A DNA stretch of 64,000 bases. It comes from Gordonia polyisoprenivorans. Its GTDB lineage: Bacteria > Actinomycetota > Actinomycetes > Mycobacteriales > Mycobacteriaceae. The DNA is taken from assembly GCF_017654315.1 (NCBI RefSeq), contig NZ_CP072203.1:5518001-5582000 (forward strand). The letters run 5' to 3'. The translations under genes were made by a program, and so were the position numbers. A model generated the notes under the pieces. The model ran no database searches, had not been told where the DNA came from, and saw only the letters and a program-made list of their open reading frames with translations. How positions within the stretch are numbered: position 1 is the first letter of the stretch; each line of letters opens with the position of its first letter. Shown here piece by piece: positions 25,002 to 32,997 of this stretch.

Positions 25002-26264
25002 GTGGAGAACGAGCAGATCGACGTGGTCATCGTCGGTGCCGGGCAGGCCGGTATCGCCATGAGCGAACACCTCGGCGCGCAGGGAATCGAGCACCTGGTG
25101 CTCGAGCGTGATCGCGTCGCCGAGCGCTGGCGCTCGTGGCGGTGGGACTCCCTCGTCGCCAACGGGCCGGCGTGGCACGACCGCTTCCCGAACATGCAGT
25201 TCGATGCCGACCCCGATTCCTTCGTCGGAAAGGACGGCGTAGCCGACTATCTCGCAGCCTACGCCTCGATGATCTCCGCGCCCATCCGCACCGGTGTCGA
25301 GGTGATCTCGGTCCGACGACACAACGGCCGCTCGGGTTTTCGTGTCGAAACGAGCGAGGGCACCATCGACGCCCGCTTCGTCGTCTCGGCAACCGGGGCC
25401 TTCCAGAAGCCTGTCATCCCGCCGCTGGTACCCGCCGATTCGGCACTGCACCAGATCCATTCGAGTTCCTATCACCGGCCACAGCAGCTACCCGACGGCG
25501 CGGTACTCGTCGTCGGTGCCGGCTCGTCGGGTGTGCAGATCGCCGACGAACTCCGCGAATCGGGGCGTACGGTCTATCTTGCGGTCGGACCGCACGACCG
25601 TCCCCCGCGCAGCTATCGCGGCCGTGACTTCTGTTGGTGGCTCGGCGTTCTCGGCAAGTGGGACATGGCCGTTCCGCCCGCCGGGGCCGAGCATGTCACG
25701 ATCGCCGTCAGCGGCGCTCACGGCGGACACACCGTCGATTTCCGCAGCCTCGCCGCCGATGGCATCACCCTGCTCGGACGTGCGGAGGCCGTCGTCGACG
25801 GAGTCATGACCTTTGCCGACGACCTGCGCGCCAACATCGAGGCCGGTGACGCCAACTACCTGTCGATGCTCGACGAGGCCGACGCCCACATCGCCCGCAA
25901 TGGGCTCGATCTGCCCGAGGAACCGCAGGCCCGGGTCATCGGACCCGATCCGGCCTGCGTCACCACACCGGTCCGATCACTCGACCTGGCGGCGCATTCG
26001 GTGACCTCCATCGTGTGGGCCACCGGCTTCGCCTACGACTACGACTGGCTACAGGTCGCGGCTCTCGACGAACTCGGTCGGCCGCGGCATCAGCGCGGTG
26101 TCTCCAGCGAGCCCGGCGTGTATTTCCTCGGGCTGCCATGGCTGTCGCGACGCGGATCGAGCTTCATCTGGGGTGTCTGGCACGACGCCAAGTATCTCGC
26201 CGATCAGATCGCCATCCAGCGCGGTTACCTCGCCTACGAAGCGCCCGCTCTCGCCGCACGCTGA
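25002..26264 (+). CDS. FAD-dependent flavin monooxygenase (CzcO/FMO-like)
   Basis: 420 aa from GTG 25002, six bases after GGAGGTT; the open frame upstream is on the antisense of another gene. Two dinucleotide motifs: FAD site VVIVGAGQAGIAMSEHL at about 8-24 and NADPH site VLVVGAGSSGVQIADEL at about 168-184, with the later ATG segment VWATGFAYDY. Fits class B-like flavin monooxygenases (N- or S-oxygenation, or indole-pyruvate-type chemistry); substrate unknown. First gene of an operon with RidA, DUF1028, M20 and aspartase genes, which suggests a nitrogenous substrate. Confidence 0.8.
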   Translation: MENEQIDVVIVGAGQAGIAMSEHLGAQGIEHLVLERDRVAERWRSWRWDSLVANGPAWHDRFPNMQFDADPDSFVGKDGVADYLAAYASMISAPIRTGVEVISVRRHNGRSGFRVETSEGTIDARFVVSATGAFQKPVIPPLVPADSALHQIHSSSYHRPQQLPDGAVLVVGAGSSGVQIADELRESGRTVYLAVGPHDRPPRSYRGRDFCWWLGVLGKWDMAVPPAGAEHVTIAVSGAHGGHTVDFRSLAADGITLLGRAEAVVDGVMTFADDLRANIEAGDANYLSMLDEADAHIARNGLDLPEEPQARVIGPDPACVTTPVRSLDLAAHSVTSIVWATGFAYDYDWLQVAALDELGRPRHQRGVSSEPGVYFLGLPWLSRRGSSFIWGVWHDAKYLADQIAIQRGYLAYEAPALAAR

Positions 26265-26298
26265 GCCCCGACACCTGACAGCCGAAAGGATTCTCTCC

Positions 26299-26766
26299 AT
26301 GAGCGCCGCACCCTCCCGCGGGGTCACCCACACCCGGATCCGTCCGTTCAACACCCGCGACACCTATCCCGAGCAGAACCTCGACAACGATCTGTGCCAG
26401 GCCGTCGTCGCAGGCGGCGTGGTGTACCTGCGCGGTCAGATCGGACAAGACCTCGACACGCGCGAGTCGATCGGCATCGGCGATGTCGAGGCACAGGCCG
26501 ACAAGGCCATGGCCAACATCGCGATGCTGCTCGACGAGTCGGGGAGTTCGCTGCGCGACATCGTCAAGGTCACCGTGTATCTCACCGACATCCGGTTTCG
26601 CGAGACCGTGTACCGCGTGATGGGCCGATGGCTCACGGGTGTCTTCCCCGTCTCCACCGGACTGGTCGTCGAGGCGCTCGCCCGACCCGAGTGGCTCGTC
26701 GAGATCGATGCGACCGCCGTTGTCAGCGAACCCGTTCTCACCGAACCGAAGTCCGACGATCGATGA
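26299..26766 (+). CDS. RidA/YjgF/UK114-family enamine-imine deaminase
   Basis: 155 aa; ATG after GAAAGGA. RidA-family features: YLRGQIGQDLDT, VEAQADKAMANIAMLLDESG and VKVTVYLTDIRFRETVYRVM. RidA-like proteins hydrolyse reactive enamines/imines to ketones and ammonia; pathway-specific members act in aromatic amine and amino acid breakdown. It has an N-terminal extension of about 25 residues relative to canonical RidA. The stop overlaps the DUF1028 start (ATGA). Confidence 0.85.
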   Translation: MSAAPSRGVTHTRIRPFNTRDTYPEQNLDNDLCQAVVAGGVVYLRGQIGQDLDTRESIGIGDVEAQADKAMANIAMLLDESGSSLRDIVKVTVYLTDIRFRETVYRVMGRWLTGVFPVSTGLVVEALARPEWLVEIDATAVVSEPVLTEPKSDDR

Positions 26767-27437
26767 CACTCTCACTGATCGCCCACGAACCGGCAACGGG
26801 CGCCTTCGGCATCGTGATCTGCTCGTCGAGCCCGGCGGTCGCCGCGCGCTGCGCGCACCTGCGGCCAGGTGTCGGTGTGGTCGCCTCGCAGAACATCACC
26901 AATCCGGCGCTGGGCACCGCCGTGCTCGATGAGATGGCTGTTGGCGCCAACGCGGCGGATGCTCTGGCAAATGCACTGTCGCGGGAGCGCTTTCCGGACC
27001 ATCGACAGGTCACCGCGGTCGGGGCCGATGGCACGACAGCAGTGCACTCGGGCTCGCAGAGCCTCGGTGTGTACGGTCACATCGAGGCCGAGAACGTGGT
27101 CGCCGCCGGCAATCTCCTGGCCGACGAGAGCGTTCTCACCGAACTGGTGACCGGCTACACCCGCAGTAGGGCAGAACATCTCGAGGAGCGACTACTCGAC
27201 GGTCTACGTGATGCGCTCGCTGCCGGCGGTGAGGCCGGCCCGGTGCATTCGGCCGGACTGCTCGTCGTGGCCGACGTCGACTGGCCGGTCACCGATCTGC
27301 GGGTCGATTTCGCCGACGACCCAGTGGACGAACTGAGTGCCCTCTGGCAGATCTGGGCACCACAGAAGGACGACTACCGGGTGCGCGGTATCGACCCGAC
27401 GCGCGCCCCCTCGTACGGCGTTCCGGGGGATCTGTGA
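26763..27437 (+). CDS. DUF1028-family protein (predicted Ntn-hydrolase fold)
   Basis: 224 aa with the conserved N-terminus MTLSLIAHEPATGAFGIVICSSSPAVAARC and SQNITNPALGTAVLDEM, as in DUF1028. The family is thought to have a proteasome-like Ntn-hydrolase fold, but its biochemistry is poorly known. DUF1028 genes are often beside RidA and M20 amidase genes, exactly as here. Coupled on both sides (ATGA upstream, GTGA downstream). A role in amide cleavage or isomerisation is inference. Confidence 0.85.
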   Translation: MTLSLIAHEPATGAFGIVICSSSPAVAARCAHLRPGVGVVASQNITNPALGTAVLDEMAVGANAADALANALSRERFPDHRQVTAVGADGTTAVHSGSQSLGVYGHIEAENVVAAGNLLADESVLTELVTGYTRSRAEHLEERLLDGLRDALAAGGEAGPVHSAGLLVVADVDWPVTDLRVDFADDPVDELSALWQIWAPQKDDYRVRGIDPTRAPSYGVPGDL

Positions 27438-28591
27438 GCACCCTCGACTCGGCGCTCGCCGATAAGGTCGCCGCCGATCACTCGCTGCTGACCACGCTGT
27501 CCCGGGAGCTGTACGATGATCCCGAGATTGCCTGGGAGGAAGTACGTTCGGCGCGGCGGGTGGCCGATCGCCTGTCCGACGCCGGCTTCGAGATCACGGA
27601 GAAATACTGCGGGCTCGACACCGCCTTTGCCGCGACGATCGGGACCGGCGACCTCCATTTCGCGCTGTGCGCCGAGTATGACGCACTTCCTGGCCTCGGT
27701 CACGCCTGCGGCCACAATCTGATCTCGGCGATCACCGTCGGTGCGGCGCTCGCGCTCGCGCCGCTCACCGACGATCTCGGGTTGCGTCTGACCGTCATCG
27801 GCACACCGGCCGAAGAGGGCGGCGGGGGCAAGATCGAGATGCTCGAACGCAACGGTTTCGATGGTCAACACGCTGCCGCAATGGTGCATCCAGGACCGGT
27901 CGATGTGGCGCGGGCCCGGCCATTTGCTGTGTCGCACAACCATATCGAGTATCACGGCAAGGCTGCGCACGCCGCCGCCTACCCCGAGCGTGGGGTCAAC
28001 GCCGCCGATGCGTTCACTGTCGCGCAGGTTGCGATCGGGCTGCTTCGGCAACAGCTGCCGTCGTCGGTGCGCGTGCACGGGATGATGACCCGTGGCGGGG
28101 AGGCGCCCAACGCCATCGCCGAGCACACCGAGGGCCGCTGGTATGTGCGGGCCGAGACGCTCGCCGAACTCGCCGAGGTGACGCCCCGGGTACTGCGCTG
28201 CTTCGAGGCCGGCGCCCTGGCGTCCGGGGCTCGGCTCACTGTGACACCCGAATCCCGTCCGTACGCCGAATTCCGCACCGACGAGCAACTTCTCGGACTG
28301 TACGAACGTCGTGCCACCGCACTCGGTCGGCGTTTCGAGACCGGACCGGACTCGATGATGGCACGGGCATCGACCGACATGGGCAATGTGTCGCAGCTAC
28401 TCCCCGCGATCCATCCCTACATCGGTATCGATTCGATGCCGGCGGTCAATCACCAGGCCGAGTTCGCCGCGGCCACCCTGAGCCCGGCCGCCGAGACCGC
28501 GATCGCGCACGGTGCGCTCGCGATGGCGGGAACCGTTGTCGACGCCGCGATGCAGTCGACTGTTCGGACTCGTCTGCTGGGCGCCCACTGA
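27434..28591 (+). CDS. M20-family amidohydrolase (PM20D2/AbgB-like)
   Basis: 385 aa from a GTG overlapping the DUF1028 stop. Metal-site motifs of M20 enzymes: AEYDALPGLGHACGHN (Cys/His ligands), GTPAEEGGGGK and the C-terminal His in SMPAVNHQAEFAAATL; the dimerisation domain has HIEYHGKAAHAAAYPERGVNA. The AEYDALPG-GHACGHN form is shared with p-aminobenzoyl-glutamate hydrolase and PM20D2-type dipeptidases. It probably cleaves an N-acyl amino acid or amide; the aspartase gene directly downstream makes aspartate a candidate product. Confidence 0.85.
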   Translation: MSTLDSALADKVAADHSLLTTLSRELYDDPEIAWEEVRSARRVADRLSDAGFEITEKYCGLDTAFAATIGTGDLHFALCAEYDALPGLGHACGHNLISAITVGAALALAPLTDDLGLRLTVIGTPAEEGGGGKIEMLERNGFDGQHAAAMVHPGPVDVARARPFAVSHNHIEYHGKAAHAAAYPERGVNAADAFTVAQVAIGLLRQQLPSSVRVHGMMTRGGEAPNAIAEHTEGRWYVRAETLAELAEVTPRVLRCFEAGALASGARLTVTPESRPYAEFRTDEQLLGLYERRATALGRRFETGPDSMMARASTDMGNVSQLLPAIHPYIGIDSMPAVNHQAEFAAATLSPAAETAIAHGALAMAGTVVDAAMQSTVRTRLLGAH

Positions 28592-28628
28592 CCCACCGTC
28601 CCCCACCGACCCAACGGAGGAGAACATC

Positions 28629-30068
28629 GTGTCCACCGAGCCTCATGCCGCCTTCCGTATCGAACACGACCTGCTCGGCGACCGGGAGATCCCCGCCGGG
28701 GCCTACTACGGTGTGCACACCGCCCGTGCACTCGAGAACTTCCCGATCAGCGGGGTTCCGATCGCCGTCCACCGCGATCTGGTGATTGCACTGGCCTCGG
28801 TCAAACAAGCAGCAGCGCAGACCAATCGCGAACTCGGGCTCCTCGACCCAGTCATCGCCGGGGCGATCACGGACGCCTGTACCGAGATTCGCGGTGGCGC
28901 GCTACACAATCAGTTCGTTGTCGACCAGATCCAGGGCGGCGCGGGAACGTCGACGAACATGAACGCCAACGAGGTCATCGCCAACCGTGCACTCGAGATC
29001 CTCGGTCACCCGCGAGGCACCTACACCGTCGTGCACCCGCTCGAGCACGTCAATCTCGGGCAGAGCACCAACGACGTCTACCCGACGGCGGTCAAGGTGG
29101 CCCTCGGATTCGCCGCTCGCGCCCTGGAGACCTCGCTGCGCGAACTGGCGGCGCGCTGTGTGGCCAAGTCGCAAGAATTCGGCGACATGCTCAAGCTCGG
29201 ACGCACCCAATTGCAGGACGCGGTGCCGATGACCCTGGGCCAGGAGTTCGGCGCGTACGCGGTGACCATCGTCGAGGACGCCGACCGGATCGCCGAGGCT
29301 GCCCTGCTGATCGCCGAGATCAACTTGGGCGGCACCGCCATCGGGACCGGTCTCAACACCGATCCGGAGTACGCCGCACGGGCCTGCGAACATCTGCGCA
29401 CCATCACCGGTTTGCCGCTGAGCACCGCCGGCGATCTCGTGGAGGCCACCTCCGACGTCGGCGCATTCGTGCAGCTGTCCGGGGTCACCAAACGGGCCGC
29501 GGTGAAGCTGTCCAAGATCTGTAATGATCTGCGGCTCTTGTCCTCCGGACCCCGCGCAGGCTTCAACGAGATCAATCTCCCGCCGGTGCAGGCGGGGTCG
29601 AGCATCATGCCGGGCAAGGTCAATCCGGTGATCCCGGAGGCGGTCAACCAGGTGGCCTTCGAGGTGGTCGGCAATGATCTGACGATCACCATGGCCGCCG
29701 AGGCCGGACAGTTACAGCTCAACGCATTCGAGCCCGTCATGGCTCGTGCACTGCTGTCGTCGCTGACCCACCTGACCGCCGCCGTGGACGTTCTCGGCGA
29801 ACGCTGCATCGCAGGCATCACCGCCAATCCCGATCGTATGCGCGAGGCCGTCATGGGATCGGCGAGCCTGGCCACCGTCCTGAATCCGCTGCTCGGTTAC
29901 GAGGTGGCCACCGCCCTGGTGGCCGAGGCGATTGCCACCGGCGCTTCGATTCCCGATCTGGTCCGGCGCTCCCGACTCGTCGACGACGACGTCCTGGCAC
30001 GCATATTCAGTCCTGCACTCCTGTCGCGTCCACACTCGGCGGTCGAGGTCGCGCGCGACCGCCGATGA
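28629..30068 (+). CDS. aspA: Aspartate ammonia-lyase (aspartase)
   Basis: 479 aa from GTG 28629 after GGAGGAG. Fumarase/aspartase fold with the signature GSSIMPGKVNPVIPE and TSTNMNANEVIANRA, LGQSTNDVYPTA, as in aspartases rather than argininosuccinate lyase. It deaminates L-aspartate to fumarate plus ammonia. Last gene of the monooxygenase-RidA-DUF1028-M20 operon (37-bp gap), which would channel aspartate into the TCA cycle. Its last 62 bp overlap the 3' end of the convergent TetR gene. Confidence 0.9.
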   Translation: MSTEPHAAFRIEHDLLGDREIPAGAYYGVHTARALENFPISGVPIAVHRDLVIALASVKQAAAQTNRELGLLDPVIAGAITDACTEIRGGALHNQFVVDQIQGGAGTSTNMNANEVIANRALEILGHPRGTYTVVHPLEHVNLGQSTNDVYPTAVKVALGFAARALETSLRELAARCVAKSQEFGDMLKLGRTQLQDAVPMTLGQEFGAYAVTIVEDADRIAEAALLIAEINLGGTAIGTGLNTDPEYAARACEHLRTITGLPLSTAGDLVEATSDVGAFVQLSGVTKRAAVKLSKICNDLRLLSSGPRAGFNEINLPPVQAGSSIMPGKVNPVIPEAVNQVAFEVVGNDLTITMAAEAGQLQLNAFEPVMARALLSSLTHLTAAVDVLGERCIAGITANPDRMREAVMGSASLATVLNPLLGYEVATALVAEAIATGASIPDLVRRSRLVDDDVLARIFSPALLSRPHSAVEVARDRR

Positions 30069-30663
30069 TGTCGGCGCAGGCGAGTACCGCAGCGAGGTAG
30101 CCACGGAGTGCGGTACGCGCGGCGTCGGCATCCACCTCGCGGTTACGGGCGACGAGGTGGATGCCGTAGCCATCCTCGAGAGCCACCGCCGTGGCCGCGA
30201 TCCGTTCGGCGTCATCGCCGAGGTCGAAGACACCGGACTCCACCCCGGCTGAGATGACGTCGCGGTAGAGCGAGACCTCGAGTTCGAACAGTCTCGACAT
30301 CAGTTCGGCATGACGCGGTTCGCGCGCGCTGTGCAGATGCAACTCGTACAGTGCGGGCCACATCGGATCGTCAGGGTCGCAGACACCGAGGTCCACCAGC
30401 ATCCGCAACCGTCCCACCGGATCGTCCTGGGTGGTCATGGCCGTTCGCCGACCCCCGTGGAACCGTTCGACGGCCCGCTCGTGGACGGCGAGCAGGAGGT
30501 CGTCGAGTTCTGGGTAGTAATAGGCGACCGAGCCCGCCGACATCGCCGCGGCCTCGGCGATGTCCTTGAGCCGCAGCCCGATCAATCCTCGCTCGGCGAT
30601 GGCAACCGTTGCGGCGGTGATGATCTCGGAGCGCCTGGCATCCTGTCTTCGAGGTCTGGCCAT
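30007..30663 (-). CDS. TetR-family regulator divergent from the amine dehydrogenase-like operon
   Basis: 218 aa from ATG 30663 (MARPRRQDARRSEIITAATV). HTH in LKDIAEAAAMSAGSVAYYYPE at about 32-52; the C-terminal domain is typical of TetR (RMLVDLGVCDPDDPMWPALYELH). The gene overlaps the end of aspA by 62 bp in convergent orientation. The divergent flavoprotein operon starts 212 bp away, with a perfect 10+10 inverted repeat between, so it most likely represses that operon and possibly itself. Confidence 0.85.
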   Translation of the reverse strand: MARPRRQDARRSEIITAATVAIAERGLIGLRLKDIAEAAAMSAGSVAYYYPELDDLLLAVHERAVERFHGGRRTAMTTQDDPVGRLRMLVDLGVCDPDDPMWPALYELHLHSAREPRHAELMSRLFELEVSLYRDVISAGVESGVFDLGDDAERIAATAVALEDGYGIHLVARNREVDADAARTALRGYLAAVLACADIIGGRARPRPPSVDATGVQD

Positions 30664-30805
30664 GTGTGCCGATCCTGCCTTGCACCGCCGGGTGATGCAA
30701 CATGCCCCGGCTGCATCGATCCAGCCGATGTCACGGATCGGATCTTCGCACGACGAGATCCCGCTGACAGCTGTGCGCGGTGGCCGAGCTCGCGATACCG
30801 TCGGT

Positions 30806-30835
30806 TCATTCTTTGAGATTGAAACCAAAGAATGA
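30806..30835. promoter_or_regulatory. Inverted repeat, probable TetR operator
   Basis: Perfect TCATTCTTTG-N10-CAAAGAATGA repeat in an AT-rich patch of the divergent intergenic region, 41 bp upstream of the dehydrogenase start. Its size and location suit a TetR dimer site. Confidence 0.7.
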
Positions 30836-30875
30836 GGTGCTCCCTCACAGTCCAGCCCCCCCCCGGAGTGTTCCC

Positions 30876-32978
30876 ATGCGCGATCCCCGCTACGACGTCC
30901 TCTTCGAACCGGTCACCATCGGACCGGTCACCGCCCGCAACCGCTTCTTCCAGGTGCCGCACTGCAACGGCATGGGGTACCGCGATCCCTCCGGCGAGGC
31001 CGCGATGCGCCGCACCAAGGCCGAGGGAGGCTGGGCCGTGGTCTGCACCGAGCAGGTGGAGATACACCCCACCTCCGACATCGGCCCGTTCATCGAGCTA
31101 CGCCTCTGGGACGACAAGGACATGCCGGCGATCGCCCGCATCGCCGAGCAGATCCACGAGGGCGGCGCACTCGCCGGCATCGAGCTGGCACACAACGGCC
31201 TCAACAGCCCCAATCTCATCAGCCGCGAAACCCCCTTGGCGCCACAACATCTGCCCGTCGTCTCGTGGAACTTCGATCCGGTTCAGGCACGCGCGATGAG
31301 CAAGTCCGACATCGTCGACCTACGCAAGTGGCATGCCGATTCGGTGCACCGGTCACTGCGAGCGGGCTACGACATCGTCTACGTCTACGCCGGGCACGCC
31401 ATCGGCGGCCTGCACCACTTCCTCTCGCCCCGCTACAACAACCGCACCGACGAGTACGGCGGGAGCCTGGAGAATCGGGTGCGGTTGATCCGCGAGATCC
31501 TCGAGGACACCCGGGAGATCGCCGACGGCAAAGCGGCTGTCGCCTGCCGCATCTCGGTGGATGAACTCCTCGGTGACGACGGCATCACCCGCGCGGAGAT
31601 GGAGGACGTGTTCGGCCTCATCGGCGAGCACCCCGACCTGTGGGACCTGGTGCTCGGCAGCTGGGAGGACGATTCGGTGACCTCGCGGTTCGGCCCCGAG
31701 GCCGAACAGGAACCGTTCGTCACCGGACTCAAGCAGCTCACCACGAAACCCGTTGTCGGCGTGGGCCGCTTCACCTCCCCGGACACCATGGTCCGCCACG
31801 TCCGCAGCGGCATCCTCGATCTCATCGGCGCCGCCCGGCCCTCCATCGCGGATCCGTTCATGCCCAACAAGATCGAACGTGGAGATCTCGCGGACATCCG
31901 CGAATGCATCGGCTGCAACATCTGCGTGTCCGGCGACTTCACCATGTCGCCCATCCGCTGCACCCAGAACCCGACCATGGGTGAGGAGTTCCGTCGCGGC
32001 TGGCATCCCGAACGCATCGCGCCGGCCACCTCGACGTCGTCGGTGCTCGTGGTCGGAGCCGGGCCGGCGGGCTTGGAAGCCGCGCGCTCGCTGGGCAACC
32101 GCGGCTATCCGGTGACCCTCACCGAGGCGAGCCGCGTACTCGGCGGGCGCGTGGCCAAGGAGTCCACGCTCCCCGGCCTGTCCGCATGGATTCGGGTCGT
32201 CGACTACCGGCTGCAACAGCTCGATCGTCTCGACAACGTGGAGGTCTATCGCGAGTCACCGATGACCGAGCAGGATATCCTCGAGTACGGCTTCGACCAC
32301 GTGGTGGTCGCCACCGGCTCGTCGTGGCGTCGTGATGGGGTGGGCCGCTGGCACACCCACCCCATCGAGATCGACCCCACCCCCGAAGTCCTCACCCCCG
32401 ATGACATCATCGCCGGGCTTCGTCCCGCCGGAAAGCGCATCGTGCTCTTCGACGACGACCACTACTACCTCGGCGCCGTCATCGCGGAGTTGCTCGCCAA
32501 GGAGGGGTATGCGGTCACCCTGGTCACCCCCGCGCCGCAGGTGTCGCAATGGACGGTGAACACCATGGAGGCCCACCGCATCCGGGCTCGGATCATCGAG
32601 GCCGGCGTGGAGGTCCGCACCGACACCGCACTCACCGCGATCGGTGCCGGCGGCGTCGGCACCGCCTGCCGATTCACCGGGCGCACCGGAGAACTCGACG
32701 CCGACGCCGTCGTCCTCGTCACCGCCCGACTCCCCCACGACGAGCTGTACACGGCCCTGCATGCACGCGCCGACGAGTGGTCTGCCGCAGGCGTGCGCTC
32801 GGTACGCGGCATCGGCGACGCGTGGGCACCCTCGACGATCGCCGCCGCGGTGTGGGCGGGCCATCGGTACGCCGAGGAACTCGACGTCGAGAAGTCCGAT
32901 GACCCGGTGCCGTTCCGGCGCGAGGTCACCCAGTTGTCCATCGAACCGGTGTTCCGGACACCGGTGACGGCCTCGTGA
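30876..32978 (+). CDS. Trimethylamine/dimethylamine dehydrogenase-family flavoprotein (FMN, 4Fe-4S, ADP)
   Basis: 700 aa; ATG after CGGAG. Order: TIM-barrel FMN domain (1-340), 4Fe-4S segment (344-362), two Rossmann-like domains (from about 388, VLVVGAGPAGLEAARSL). It follows the TMADH pattern closely. Cys30 in QVPHCNG is where TMADH carries its 6-S-cysteinyl FMN; Cys344, 347, 350 and 362 (ECIGCNIC..RCTQN) match the cluster ligands; Tyr171, His174 and Asp266 fit the catalytic triad. Residue 60 is Gln, as in dimethylamine dehydrogenase, not Tyr. A secondary-amine substrate is therefore plausible, but N-methylproline- or histamine-type substrates remain open. First gene of a two-gene operon under the divergent TetR. 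Confidence 0.85.
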   Translation: MRDPRYDVLFEPVTIGPVTARNRFFQVPHCNGMGYRDPSGEAAMRRTKAEGGWAVVCTEQVEIHPTSDIGPFIELRLWDDKDMPAIARIAEQIHEGGALAGIELAHNGLNSPNLISRETPLAPQHLPVVSWNFDPVQARAMSKSDIVDLRKWHADSVHRSLRAGYDIVYVYAGHAIGGLHHFLSPRYNNRTDEYGGSLENRVRLIREILEDTREIADGKAAVACRISVDELLGDDGITRAEMEDVFGLIGEHPDLWDLVLGSWEDDSVTSRFGPEAEQEPFVTGLKQLTTKPVVGVGRFTSPDTMVRHVRSGILDLIGAARPSIADPFMPNKIERGDLADIRECIGCNICVSGDFTMSPIRCTQNPTMGEEFRRGWHPERIAPATSTSSVLVVGAGPAGLEAARSLGNRGYPVTLTEASRVLGGRVAKESTLPGLSAWIRVVDYRLQQLDRLDNVEVYRESPMTEQDILEYGFDHVVVATGSSWRRDGVGRWHTHPIEIDPTPEVLTPDDIIAGLRPAGKRIVLFDDDHYYLGAVIAELLAKEGYAVTLVTPAPQVSQWTVNTMEAHRIRARIIEAGVEVRTDTALTAIGAGGVGTACRFTGRTGELDADAVVLVTARLPHDELYTALHARADEWSAAGVRSVRGIGDAWAPSTIAAAVWAGHRYAEELDVEKSDDPVPFRREVTQLSIEPVFRTPVTAS

Positions 32979-32997
32979 CCGGCCCGAAGGAGTAACC

